DNA from: Flavobacterium noncentrifugens
Lineage (GTDB): Bacteria; Bacteroidota; Bacteroidia; Flavobacteriales; Flavobacteriaceae
Length of the DNA: 64,000 nt
Assembly: GCF_900100375.1 (NCBI RefSeq)
Contig: NZ_FNEZ01000003.1
Span: forward strand, 220,183-284,182
Reading direction: 5' to 3'
Positions 17,803-26,224 of this stretch are shown in pieces. Within the stretch, counting starts at the first letter, position 1, and every line of letters begins with the position of its first letter. Under the pieces are notes generated by a model that was not told the origin of the DNA, did not search any database, and saw only the letters and a program-made list of their open reading frames with translations. A program made the position numbers and the translations under genes.

Positions 17803-19404
17803 ATGACATTTTTCGGGTGGTTTCTCTTTTTTCTTCTGATCCAGATCATACACTTTTTGGCAACCTGGAAATTATACCTAAAAGCCGGCCGCAAAAGCTG
17901 GGAAGCACTAATCCCAATATACAATGCCGTTGTATTGATGCAAATCATCAACAGGCCGAAATGGTGGGTCATTTTGCTGTTTCTACCCATTATCAACCTG
18001 ATCATGTTTCCGGTCGTTTGGGTCGAAACCATCCGAAGCTTCGGGAAAAACAGCAAAACCGATACGGTACTCGTCATTATAACTTTTGGGTTTTACATTG
18101 CTTATTTAAATTATAATTCTGAAAAACTGCACTACATCCCCAACCGCGACACCAATCCGAAAGCCGGGATCCAGGATACGATAAGTTCGCTTTTGTATGC
18201 GGTTATTTTTGCGACGGTCATTCACACATATTTCATGCAGCCGTTTACGATTCCGTCGTCATCACTCGAAAAATCCCTGTTGGTTGGCGATTACCTGCTG
18301 GTTAGCAAAATTCATTATGGCGCCAGGGTTCCAATGACAACTGTTGCGCTTCCGATGGTGCATGATACGATTCCGCTGTTTAAAAAGAAGTCCTATCTGT
18401 TTAATGACAAGCTTTCGGAAAACGAAAATTCCTGGGCAAACAAACTGCAATTGCCGTATTTGCGGTTGCCCGGATTTCAGGAAATAAAGCGCAATGACAT
18501 CGTTGTTTTCAACCAGCCGGCCGATACGCTGTTAGACATGAATAATTTTTCACCCGACCGGAATTATTACAAACCGATCGATAAAAAGACCAATCTCGTA
18601 AAGCGCTGCGTTGGGATTCCCGGTGATGTTCTGGAAGTGAAAGACGGCAATGTTTACATCAGCGGAACATTGTCACAGCTTCCCGACAGGGCAAAATTGC
18701 AGTTTGCTTATGCGATCAAATTTAAAATGCAGCCTTCTTCGTATGAGCAGATTTCAGCTATTTTAAAAATGTATGACATTACCGACGGCGTTGGTTTTGA
18801 CCCTGAATCCAGTGTTTACTTTGTACAGGCTACTGCCGAAAATGCAGCAAAAGCGCGAAACAATCCGTATATCGAAAGCCTTGAATTGAAGAAAACCCCG
18901 AAAGGCATCCGCGATTCGAAAATCTTTCCGCACAACTCAAAGTACGCTTGGAACACCGATTTCTTCGGGCCAATTTACATTCCGCAAAAAGGAAGAACGA
19001 TTCCGCTCAATGTTGATGTGCTGCCGCTTTACAAACGCCTGATCACGACTTATGAAAGGCATCGATTGTCGGTAAAAGGGAATGATATTTTTATCGACGG
19101 AAAGTTGGCAAAAAGCTACACTTTCCAACAGAATTATTACTGGATGATGGGCGACAACCGTGACAATTCGATCGATGCGCGCTTTTGGGGATTTGTACCT
19201 TTTGACCACGTGATCGGAAAGCCGGTTTTCATCTGGCTGAGCATCGACAAAGATGGCAAAGGCCTTAATAAGATCAGGTGGGAACGCATGTTTACTACGG
19301 TTTCGGGCGAGGGAAAAGCAGTGTCGTTTTTCTTTTATGTTGTTGGCGCGTTGGCCGTTTATTTCGGATATAAAAAATACCGGAACAAGAAAAGCACCAA
19401 TTAA
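17803..19404 (+). CDS. lepB: Signal peptidase I, Bacteroidota type
   Basis: The ATG at 17803 gives 533 residues; the upstream TTG at 17740 adds an unlikely polar lead. Residues 1-100 carry DUF5684-like helices, then a membrane anchor (about 126-146). The catalytic Ser is S154 in PSSSLEKSLLVGDYLLVSK, and the general-base Lys is in TNLVKRCVGIPGD. The GDNRDNSxDxRxWG box is intact (MMGDNRDNSIDARFWGFVP). A roughly 170-residue insertion between the Lys box and the GDN box is typical of Bacteroidota LepB. It removes signal peptides from exported proteins, which includes the many T9SS and Sus proteins here. Confidence 0.93.
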   Translation: MTFFGWFLFFLLIQIIHFLATWKLYLKAGRKSWEALIPIYNAVVLMQIINRPKWWVILLFLPIINLIMFPVVWVETIRSFGKNSKTDTVLVIITFGFYIAYLNYNSEKLHYIPNRDTNPKAGIQDTISSLLYAVIFATVIHTYFMQPFTIPSSSLEKSLLVGDYLLVSKIHYGARVPMTTVALPMVHDTIPLFKKKSYLFNDKLSENENSWANKLQLPYLRLPGFQEIKRNDIVVFNQPADTLLDMNNFSPDRNYYKPIDKKTNLVKRCVGIPGDVLEVKDGNVYISGTLSQLPDRAKLQFAYAIKFKMQPSSYEQISAILKMYDITDGVGFDPESSVYFVQATAENAAKARNNPYIESLELKKTPKGIRDSKIFPHNSKYAWNTDFFGPIYIPQKGRTIPLNVDVLPLYKRLITTYERHRLSVKGNDIFIDGKLAKSYTFQQNYYWMMGDNRDNSIDARFWGFVPFDHVIGKPVFIWLSIDKDGKGLNKIRWERMFTTVSGEGKAVSFFFYVVGALAVYFGYKKYRNKKSTN

Positions 19405-19446
19405 CATCCGATAAAAATCCAAACCAAATTGCTGTATCGCATAAAA

Positions 19447-19472
19447 AAAGGCATCCCAATCAGGATGCCTTT
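19447..19472. terminator. Bidirectional rho-independent terminator
   Basis: The arms AAAGGCATCC (19447-19456) and GGATGCCTTT (19463-19472) form a 10-bp perfect stem with a 6-nt loop, flanked by A and T runs. It sits between the converging lepB and outer-membrane barrel genes. Confidence 0.85.
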
Positions 19473-19491
19473 ATACATTTAAAAATGTTTG

Positions 19492-20163
19492 TTAGAATTT
19501 ATATCCCAAACTGATCTGGAACACCTGGTTGTGTAATCCGTCAAAACCAATGTCGCCACTTTTGTTTGTATCGTATAATTTTGTAAAACCGTAAGTGTAA
19601 CGGCCCGTTGCGAACAATCCCATTTCAGTCTGAAAAGTCAGTCCGCCCGCTACGCCAACGTCAAATTTGTTAGGCTCAAATCTGGTATTGGTAAGATCAA
19701 TATCTCCGTCGTTAGAGTTTGGATTAAAGTCGAATTCATCATTGACAAGGTAACTGAATTGCGGCCCAACGTCGATGCTTAACCCTTTGGTTACGTAGAT
19801 TTTTGCTAAAACCGGCACGTTGATGTAATCCAGTTGTACTTCTGCATTGTCACCATCACTACCTTGAAGGTTTTTGACATCAAAGCCTTGTCCACTGTAA
19901 AGTGCTTCTACTTGTACCGAGAACACATCAGAAACTGGAATTTCTGTAAATACACCTGCATGGAAGCTGGTTCTTGATTCCGGGTTTTCATCCCCGCCAA
20001 CCACGTTCGCAAAGTTCACCCCACCTTTCACTCCGAAAGTAACCGATTTGGATGCTGTATTGTCTACTTTTGCTGGCATATTGCCCACATTATCCTGAGC
20101 AGTAGCAACTGTTGCCGTACCTACAAGCAATAATGCAGACACTAAAATTTTAATTGATTTCAT
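19492..20163 (-). CDS. Outer-membrane beta-barrel protein (PorT family-like)
   Basis: This 223-residue protein has a signal peptide at about 1-23 (ending ATVATAQ), a short linker, and an eight-strand-type barrel. The first strand, VTFGVKGGVNFANVVG, is the hallmark of the outer membrane beta-barrel family PF13568, and the end, FQISLGYKF, has the terminal aromatic. LSIDVGPQFSYLV and GLFATGRYTYGF are further strands. Its function is unknown; it is probably an abundant outer-membrane protein. Confidence 0.85.
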   Translation of the reverse strand: MKSIKILVSALLLVGTATVATAQDNVGNMPAKVDNTASKSVTFGVKGGVNFANVVGGDENPESRTSFHAGVFTEIPVSDVFSVQVEALYSGQGFDVKNLQGSDGDNAEVQLDYINVPVLAKIYVTKGLSIDVGPQFSYLVNDEFDFNPNSNDGDIDLTNTRFEPNKFDVGVAGGLTFQTEMGLFATGRYTYGFTKLYDTNKSGDIGFDGLHNQVFQISLGYKF

Positions 20164-20191
20164 AGCATTTTTTATTTAATTGTTAGAGTGT

Positions 20192-20199
20192 CAAAGGTA
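20192..20199 (-). promoter_or_regulatory. -7 promoter box of the barrel gene
   Basis: On the minus strand the sequence reads TACCTTTG, a perfect TAnnTTTG, 29 nt before the start codon at 20163. Confidence 0.55.
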
Positions 20200-20431
20200 T
20201 TTATATACCATGCATGCATAGTATTAAGATATCAGGATAATTTTACACGATTTAAATAATTCTCATTGATTTCTAACAATTAATGCTTATTCAGTATAAA
20301 ATGTTAATTTTTTTACGCAAACGTTGGTAATTGTGCAATTTTTGACGTTACTGTCTGAAAAACAGCAATTTGATTTTTCCCTTTATTGGATAAATATTTA
20401 TGGATAAAAACCACATACCACCTGTTTGAGA

Positions 20432-20461
20432 TTGTGTAATTCAAAATATTGAATATTTTTG
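20432..20461 (+). promoter_or_regulatory. Bacteroidota promoter (TTG, 19 nt, TATTTTTG)
   Basis: TTG at 20432-20434 and TATTTTTG at 20454-20461 are separated by 19 nt, the canonical -33/-7 spacing of Bacteroidota sigma-ABfr promoters. The ATG of the T9SS gene follows 43 nt downstream. Confidence 0.6.
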
Positions 20462-20503
20462 TGAGCATTTTAAGAAACTTCAACGCTGATAACAAACTGA
20501 AAC

Positions 20504-21280
20504 ATGAAAAAAACTACCCGATTAAAATTAAACCCTTACAATTCTCTAGTCATGCTGATTGGGATCTTATTCCTTTCGATTTCTAATAACAGCTCGGCAC
20601 AGTGTGTCGCTCAATTATTGGACGGAACCAGAAATTCAAATGGCAATGGCTACCGTTGGGCCGATGCGTTCTTAGCACCTTGCAGCGGAAAGCTTGAATA
20701 TGTGCAGTTTTATGCAGTAACAGATGGAAACATAGCAGCAGGAACACTGAAAGTATATTCGGGGCAAGGCGTAACTACAACACCGATCTACACTCAAAAT
20801 TACGGATCGATGGCGGTAACCGCAGGTGCACCAATCCGGGTTGACCTCACAGGCGATGTAAACCTTACTGCAAATAGTGCCTATACATTTGAATTGTATA
20901 TAAGTGGTGTTAATATCTATTATTATCCTTCATTTTCAGCTTATCCCGGAGGTGCCGCTTACCAAAACGGTGTTGGAAGTTACCAGCACAATTTCAAGCT
21001 GAATGTTATCGGAACGCCGCTTGGAACGGAAGCACTCGAAAGCAACACGGAAATTGCAGTTTACCCAAATCCGTCAAATGGAATCTTCCAAATTCAGGTT
21101 CCAAATCCTAAAAAAACAGCTGTAGAAGTTTACAACATTCTTGGTGAAAAAATATTTGCGACAATTTCAGATCAGCAAAAAACCATCAATATGAATCTTT
21201 CAGGCAAACCACAAGGAATTTACACCGTTAAAATAAGTGATGGAGAAAATACGGCGGTGCGTAAAATAACGATTCAGTAA
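20504..21280 (+). CDS. T9SS type A sorting domain protein
   Basis: This 258-residue protein has a signal sequence in the first 32 residues (basic start, then MLIGILFLSISNNSSAQ). A compact beta-rich domain of about 140 residues contains the strand pattern GTLKVYSGQG and YTFELYISGVNIYYYPSF, a jelly-roll or carbohydrate-binding-like layout. The C-terminal sorting domain has IAVYPNPSNGIFQIQV, VYNILGEKIF and GIYTVKIS. No catalytic residues are recognised. Confidence 0.82.
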   Translation: MKKTTRLKLNPYNSLVMLIGILFLSISNNSSAQCVAQLLDGTRNSNGNGYRWADAFLAPCSGKLEYVQFYAVTDGNIAAGTLKVYSGQGVTTTPIYTQNYGSMAVTAGAPIRVDLTGDVNLTANSAYTFELYISGVNIYYYPSFSAYPGGAAYQNGVGSYQHNFKLNVIGTPLGTEALESNTEIAVYPNPSNGIFQIQVPNPKKTAVEVYNILGEKIFATISDQQKTINMNLSGKPQGIYTVKISDGENTAVRKITIQ

Positions 21281-21375
21281 AACTCTAAGTATTTAATTTT
21301 TATACAGATACGATCATTCCCAAACTTTTCATATTTTAGGTTCGGAAAAAATAAAAATGTAAAAAATATGAAACA

Positions 21376-21468
21376 GTGAAATTATTTGGAATTTTTTTTA
21401 TTGGGTTGTTGTTCCCAATTGCGATCACGAGTTGCAAAAATGAATCATTGCAAGACCATAAATCATAA
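21376..21468 (+). CDS. Possible 30-residue lipoprotein peptide
   Basis: A GTG at 21376 opens a 30-codon frame coding a hydrophobic stretch (LFGIFFIGLLFPIAI) and then TSCKNES, a plausible lipobox with the Cys at residue 20. The frame stops ten residues later, right at a terminator. An ATG-AAA at 21368 is out of frame by one base. It could be a genuine tiny lipoprotein, or the remnant of a longer lipoprotein gene. Confidence 0.3.
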   Translation: MKLFGIFFIGLLFPIAITSCKNESLQDHKS

Positions 21469-21497
21469 AAAAGCCGCTGACGAATCAGCGGCTTTTT
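21469..21497. terminator. Bidirectional rho-independent terminator
   Basis: The arms AAAAGCCGCTGA (21469-21480) and TCAGCGGCTTTT (21485-21496) form a perfect 12-bp stem with a 4-nt loop. It ends the leftward alginate gene string after the PL6 lyase and also the rightward tiny frame. Confidence 0.9.
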
Positions 21498-21513
21498 ATT
21501 TTGCTGATCTTTA

Positions 21514-23820
21514 TCAATACATCATTTTCAATTTCAGGTTTTGCTCTGTTTTAAATTCACCCGAATTTTTAACGGTGTTGTCTTTCGGCTCCTGCTTCTT
21601 TTCACCCCAAAACACTGCGATTGCTTTCACGGGATTGTTTGAAAAAGTGTTGTTTGTAATCCCAACCTGAATGATCCCACGCGTTTTGATCAAAATCCCG
21701 CTTGGTTCTAAAGCACCGCTATTGCTGACCAAATTGTTCTGAAAAACCAGGTTTCCACCAATGGTCGATTCGTCATAACCGCCGCGGTAATAATCCAGGA
21801 CGGCATTCTGAATGTTGTCAAATTTGGAATTCCGGATGTAAACAAACTCGGCGTTGTATTCGCCCTGATCGTCATTTTCAGATGCCAGGCTTATACCGTT
21901 CTTACAGTTTTTGATAACCGAATGGTCAATTGAAATCGTATCGGCAAATGAATCTTTGAACGCCTTCAAAACAAAATCAAAACCGCTGATTTCGGTATTT
22001 CTGATTTTCAGGTTGTAGGCCGAAGCCATATCTTTTTCTTTGGTCGCAAAAGCATTTTGGGTGTTTTCTCCTTTAAGATTTAGGTTTTCTACCGTCAGGT
22101 TTCCGTTAGGCAACATTAGGAAAATCGATGAATTTGCTTGCCCTTTGTACAAAATAACCGCAGCCTGTTTCTTATCTTTTGACCTGATCGTAATCGATTT
22201 GTCGATAACCAATGAATTGCCGAGGTTGTAAATTCCTTTTTTCAATTCGATCACATTTCCCGGATTGGCTTTAGAAACAGCTTCAGCCAATTCTTTTTCA
22301 GAACTGACGGTGATTGTTTTTGATACCGTTTTTTTATTTTCATCAGAAAACCAACTGGCTCCAAAATCTTTCTTGTCGAGCTGTCCTTTGCTTTTGTCAA
22401 CCGGAAACACCATCGCTCCAATAGCACTCGAATTTGCGCGTTTTTTTCCGAAAAGGTCTTTCTGGATGGTTTCAAAATCAAATCCTGAAAAGACATCAGA
22501 TTGATTTGAAGTCGGAACATACAGCCAATCGGATTGTTTTGTCATCGAAAAATCTACGGTTTGGATCGCGTCTTTAACATCGCTGTTGTTTGGGCCGTTC
22601 ATCACATTATTTTTGAACAAAACACCATCGACTTTATCATACGCTTTTATCGGAAAATCATTCGCCTGCTGATTGAAGATCAGATTGTCTGCAACAATTG
22701 TCCTGAGCGGCCGCGCCGAACGGATTTCCTGCAACGGCAACACCTCTTTTTTATCCATATTTGCGCCCACGCTAAACTGCCACGGCGCCACACAATCCAC
22801 AAAAGTGTTGTAAGCAACCACAACATCGGTCACTTGGTTGTAACGATTTTGGGGCGATTTCGGCACGCCGTTCATGACTGCCAGCGCACTTCTGAATTCC
22901 TTGCCTTTGATCTTATAAAAATAATTATTCGTGATCCAATGCCCGGAATTGATCACGCGGATACCGCCCATGAAATCTGACGCGTCGTCGCCAATGAAAA
23001 AATTCCCGTCGATCGTGCAATAATTCCCATGTCTTAAAACCAGCGATCCTTCGGATTTGTAAAAAATATTATTTCGGAATTCATTGTTGTTTGATTTGTT
23101 CGAAATGACTTCCACTTCGCCGTCGCAACGTTCAAAAAGGTTGTTCGACACATTGGTAAAGCCTGGCGCCATTGACGTATAACTGTCGCCCAATTGAATG
23201 GTTTCCCCATGTGGCCCGCCTTTTCTCGGCCTCGGCCCAAAATGGTTGTTGACGATCTGGTGGTAATTGTTGGTGTTTTCATTTCCTGCCAAACTCACTA
23301 AAATCGTTGGCCCGGAATTCGATTTTCCTGCGATATAACAATGGCTGAGTTCGTTGTTTCGGCCCCAGAATTCAATCCAGTGGTCTTTCTTGCTGCGGTT
23401 GGATTGGGTGAAGTCTTTGATGACACAATCGGTAACTTTGCAGTGGTTGGCAATCGTGGTTGAATCCAGTCGAAAGTCGATAACGGTTTTCGATGGCGTA
23501 AATCCGTTTTTGAAATACAAGCCACGGACTTCCAGGTATTTTCCACCGATTTTTAAATCGGAAATGCCTTCAATAGTAACTTTTCCAGGCGTTTCTGCAC
23601 GTAAAATAATCGGAGCTTCATTGGTTCCGTTTCCGAAGAATTTGATTTGGATATCTTTCCAAATGCCATTCGCCAGAATGATTTCAGTTCCCGGAACGGC
23701 ATTTTTAATTGCGGCATTTAATTCATCCGGATTGTTGACCTTAATGTCATTTTCTCCAATTCCGAAAGAAAAAAAAGCGAAAACAAAGCTTAGTAACAAC
23801 ATATTTTTTATCAGTTTCAT
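21514..23820 (-). CDS. PL6 family alginate lyase, two-domain
   Basis: This 768-residue protein has a signal peptide (about 1-22) and two right-handed parallel beta-helix domains. The first (about 24-470) is the chondroitinase-B/PL6 catalytic domain. K242 in VISNKSNNNEFRNN and R263 in LVLRHGN are 21 residues apart, like the Lys base and Arg acid of characterised PL6 enzymes such as AlyGC, and GGPHGETIQLGDS is the usual calcium/substrate segment. The second helix starts at about 508 (ISEKELAEAV-type repeat) and resembles the AlyGC dimerisation domain. It cleaves alginate by beta-elimination in the periplasm or at the outer membrane. It is the last gene of the alginate locus. Confidence 0.92.
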   Translation of the reverse strand: MKLIKNMLLLSFVFAFFSFGIGENDIKVNNPDELNAAIKNAVPGTEIILANGIWKDIQIKFFGNGTNEAPIILRAETPGKVTIEGISDLKIGGKYLEVRGLYFKNGFTPSKTVIDFRLDSTTIANHCKVTDCVIKDFTQSNRSKKDHWIEFWGRNNELSHCYIAGKSNSGPTILVSLAGNENTNNYHQIVNNHFGPRPRKGGPHGETIQLGDSYTSMAPGFTNVSNNLFERCDGEVEVISNKSNNNEFRNNIFYKSEGSLVLRHGNYCTIDGNFFIGDDASDFMGGIRVINSGHWITNNYFYKIKGKEFRSALAVMNGVPKSPQNRYNQVTDVVVAYNTFVDCVAPWQFSVGANMDKKEVLPLQEIRSARPLRTIVADNLIFNQQANDFPIKAYDKVDGVLFKNNVMNGPNNSDVKDAIQTVDFSMTKQSDWLYVPTSNQSDVFSGFDFETIQKDLFGKKRANSSAIGAMVFPVDKSKGQLDKKDFGASWFSDENKKTVSKTITVSSEKELAEAVSKANPGNVIELKKGIYNLGNSLVIDKSITIRSKDKKQAAVILYKGQANSSIFLMLPNGNLTVENLNLKGENTQNAFATKEKDMASAYNLKIRNTEISGFDFVLKAFKDSFADTISIDHSVIKNCKNGISLASENDDQGEYNAEFVYIRNSKFDNIQNAVLDYYRGGYDESTIGGNLVFQNNLVSNSGALEPSGILIKTRGIIQVGITNNTFSNNPVKAIAVFWGEKKQEPKDNTVKNSGEFKTEQNLKLKMMY

Positions 23821-23858
23821 TTTTCTAAAATCAATTTGTTTGTTATCATTTTTTGAAA

Positions 23859-23919
23859 CATTAAGGCATTGAGATTCATTGAATATTGTGTTTGCTTAAT
23901 GAATCTCAATACCTAATGG
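23859..23919. repeat. Palindromic repeat, copy 1
   Basis: The left arm (23859-23880, beginning CATTAAGGCATTGAG) pairs with the right arm (23898-23919, AATGAATCTCAATACC and following) with few mismatches around a 17-nt loop. The left arm matches that of copy 2 at 25936 in all but two of about 24 positions. It lies 14 nt beyond the esterase stop codon. Confidence 0.75.
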
Positions 23920-23932
23920 TAAATATTTTATT

Positions 23933-25837
23933 TTAAAAATGATCTGTACGAAATGGCGGCGTAGCCAATCCATCTTTGTTAAAAAGCATCACTTTTCCCG
24001 GTGCATCGTACCATAAATAGCGGACTTCCTTTGGATTAGAAACCTTTTCACTACTGACTTTTACAGATTTGAAATCATTTTGCAACACCGCAGTAGCCGT
24101 ATAGAATTTTTGATCGGAACCGGCAACCATAAACCCGCTGATTCCAGATTTTGATGTATCACCAGCAAAAGTCCCGTTTTTAAAAGAAACGATTATCGCA
24201 TTTCCGTCAGCTTTAATTTTATCAAATACAGGTGCCGAAGAAGTCTCTTGTTTATTACCATAAGTGAGGTTTCCGGCAATTGTGGCCATTCGTTTTCCGA
24301 CAACCTGTTTGTGGATCGGATGGATATTGTCGTCGGTGCCAACGTCGATCAAAACCGCCATTCCTGTATTTGGAAGTTCGAGCGCCTTTGCCTGCGATTC
24401 GCGCACCAAAGGCCAAAGCTGTTTTTGGTTGGCAAGATTTGGCAATTGCGCAAAAATAAACGGATAATCTGCATTCCATTTTTTACGCCAGTCGGTGATC
24501 ATGTCTTTAAATAAACCGGCATATTCAACCGCATTTTTCATGTTCGATTCGCCTTGATACCAAATGATTCCTTTAATTTTGATCCCAAAAAAAGGCGCAA
24601 CCATGCCGTTGTATAATGAAGTCGGATAAATGTTTGGATGTTGCCTGAGCGGAACTTCTTCAATCGTTTTGGTTCCGATTTCGTATTTCCATTCTCCCGA
24701 TAAATCGATTTTACCAGAAGCAGTTTCCAGATACAAAGCCGCGGCTGCACTTCTGAATCCGCCAATATCACCAGTATTTTTGATGCGCATTGTTATTGTA
24801 TTTTTTCCGACTTTAAATACATCTGCCGAAACTTTATAAAAACGATCTACATCTTTGACATCGCTTTGCCCGACAATTTTTCCGTTGATGTAAGTCACAT
24901 CTTCATTGTCAATCCTTCCAATGCTTAAAAGCAACTCTTTTTCAGATAAGTCTTTTTGGGATATTTCGAAAGTCCGGTTCACCCAAACCACGCCGTCACT
25001 CGGAGTAATTTTAGCCGTTTCCCACAAAGTCGGCACATTCATAATTTGCCATTTTGTTTTGTCGTACGAATCCTGGAACCATTTTTCGGTTGTTCCAATA
25101 TCGAGTTTATCGGCTTTTTCTTCCCAGGCTTTGAAGTCTTTGTCGTATTTGGCAAGCAATTCAGGAAAGTTGATGTTTTTCATTTCGGCAATGACTTTTC
25201 TGGCCGATTCGTGTTTGCCCATAACATCTTCGCCCATCCAGTCTTCAATGCGCGTTCCGCCCCAGGATGAATTGATCAATCCGATCGGCACTTTATATTC
25301 CTGATATAAATTGCGCCCGAAAAAATACGCAACAGCCGAAAAACCTAAAGCACTTTCAGGTGAACAGGTTTTCCATTCGCCTTTTTCGATGTCTTTTTGC
25401 GGCGTTCCAGCCATCGTTCTTGAAACCTGGAGCAGTTTTATTTGATCGTAATTGGCTTTAGAAAGCTCTTCTTTTCCGTTTAAAGCGTCTTCGAGTTTCC
25501 AGCCCATATTGGATTGTCCCGAACAAAACCAAACGTCACCGATGTAAATGTCATCGAAAGCAATTTGGTTTTCTTCGGAAATTGTCATTTTGTATGGGCC
25601 GCCGGCTGGCAGTTTTTCGAAATCAACGCTCCATTCACCATTAGAATTGGCTTTAACCAAAAGCGTTTTATTGTTGAAAGTGATCTTTACGGTTTTATTT
25701 ACATCGGCCCAGCCATAAATCGTGATTGGCGCATCGCGTTGCAGCACCATGTGGCTGGAGAAGAATTTGGGCAGGGAAACTTTGGCCAGTATTGTCCCGG
25801 ATAAAAGCAGTAAAACTATGGATAGAAACTGTTTCAT
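23933..25837 (-). CDS. Sialate O-acetylesterase-type (SASA/SGNH) carbohydrate esterase
   Basis: This 634-residue protein has a signal peptide at about 1-18. The beta-sandwich start KFFSSHMVLQRDAPITIYGWA is typical of the family. The SGNH nucleophile motif is CSGQSNM (S109), GINSSWGGTRIEDWM follows as block II, and DDNIHPIHKQ supplies the Asp/His at the C-terminal end. A jelly-roll insertion lies at about 270-390. Family members remove O-acetyl groups from sugars. Inside an alginate locus the likely substrate is O-acetylated (bacterial) alginate or its oligomers; that is inference. It is flanked by two palindromic repeats. Confidence 0.88.
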   Translation of the reverse strand: MKQFLSIVLLLLSGTILAKVSLPKFFSSHMVLQRDAPITIYGWADVNKTVKITFNNKTLLVKANSNGEWSVDFEKLPAGGPYKMTISEENQIAFDDIYIGDVWFCSGQSNMGWKLEDALNGKEELSKANYDQIKLLQVSRTMAGTPQKDIEKGEWKTCSPESALGFSAVAYFFGRNLYQEYKVPIGLINSSWGGTRIEDWMGEDVMGKHESARKVIAEMKNINFPELLAKYDKDFKAWEEKADKLDIGTTEKWFQDSYDKTKWQIMNVPTLWETAKITPSDGVVWVNRTFEISQKDLSEKELLLSIGRIDNEDVTYINGKIVGQSDVKDVDRFYKVSADVFKVGKNTITMRIKNTGDIGGFRSAAAALYLETASGKIDLSGEWKYEIGTKTIEEVPLRQHPNIYPTSLYNGMVAPFFGIKIKGIIWYQGESNMKNAVEYAGLFKDMITDWRKKWNADYPFIFAQLPNLANQKQLWPLVRESQAKALELPNTGMAVLIDVGTDDNIHPIHKQVVGKRMATIAGNLTYGNKQETSSAPVFDKIKADGNAIIVSFKNGTFAGDTSKSGISGFMVAGSDQKFYTATAVLQNDFKSVKVSSEKVSNPKEVRYLWYDAPGKVMLFNKDGLATPPFRTDHF

Positions 25838-26224
25838 AACATTTAAATAAAATTATTTCTTTGTAAAAGGCAATCGATATAGAGCGAGAAGTATTTGTTT
25901 TAAAAAAATTACTGGTAAAACCTACACAGGATAAAACCATTAAGGCATTAAGATTCATTAAGTGTTGCGTTGTCGTAATAAACCTTAATGCCATAATGGT
26001 AGAAAAAAATGTAGACTATCAAACATATAATGTATATCGTATTTTAATAACTGTCTGATTAAAAATAAAAAATCTGACTTCGTCCAAACAAAGAAATAAA
26101 GGCTTTTCCTCAGAGCAACTCCTATTCTTAAACATAGAATGCAACTTCTACTAATACAAAATAAACTCATGAATTGCCACTCCTATGAAAAAGCCCTATT
26201 TCCGTCCAAACTAACTTAAAACAC
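25838..26224. other. Intergenic region, 387 bp, upstream of the esterase
   Basis: It contains palindromic repeat copy 2 (25936-26000) and otherwise AT-rich DNA. No TTGG-AACCAG operator was found here, so whether the esterase and PL6 genes are read from the kdgA transcript or have their own promoter is open. Confidence 0.6.
25936..26000. repeat. Palindromic repeat, copy 2
   Basis: The left arm 25936-25960 (ACCATTAAGGCATTAAG and following) and the right arm 25976-26000 are 25-base inverted repeats with three mismatches and a 15-nt loop. It is a sister of copy 1 at 23859-23919. Confidence 0.8.

Larger units (their letters stand above)
20164..20503. other. Divergent promoter region, 340 bp
   Basis: AT-rich DNA between the barrel gene (leftward) and a T9SS gene (rightward). 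Apart from the two promoter boxes listed, no coding or structured element was recognised. Confidence 0.6.

Noticed and set aside
21386..21670. Plus-strand frame of 94 codons entering the PL6 gene
   Set aside because: It runs through a strong terminator and then antisense to the PL6 coding region.
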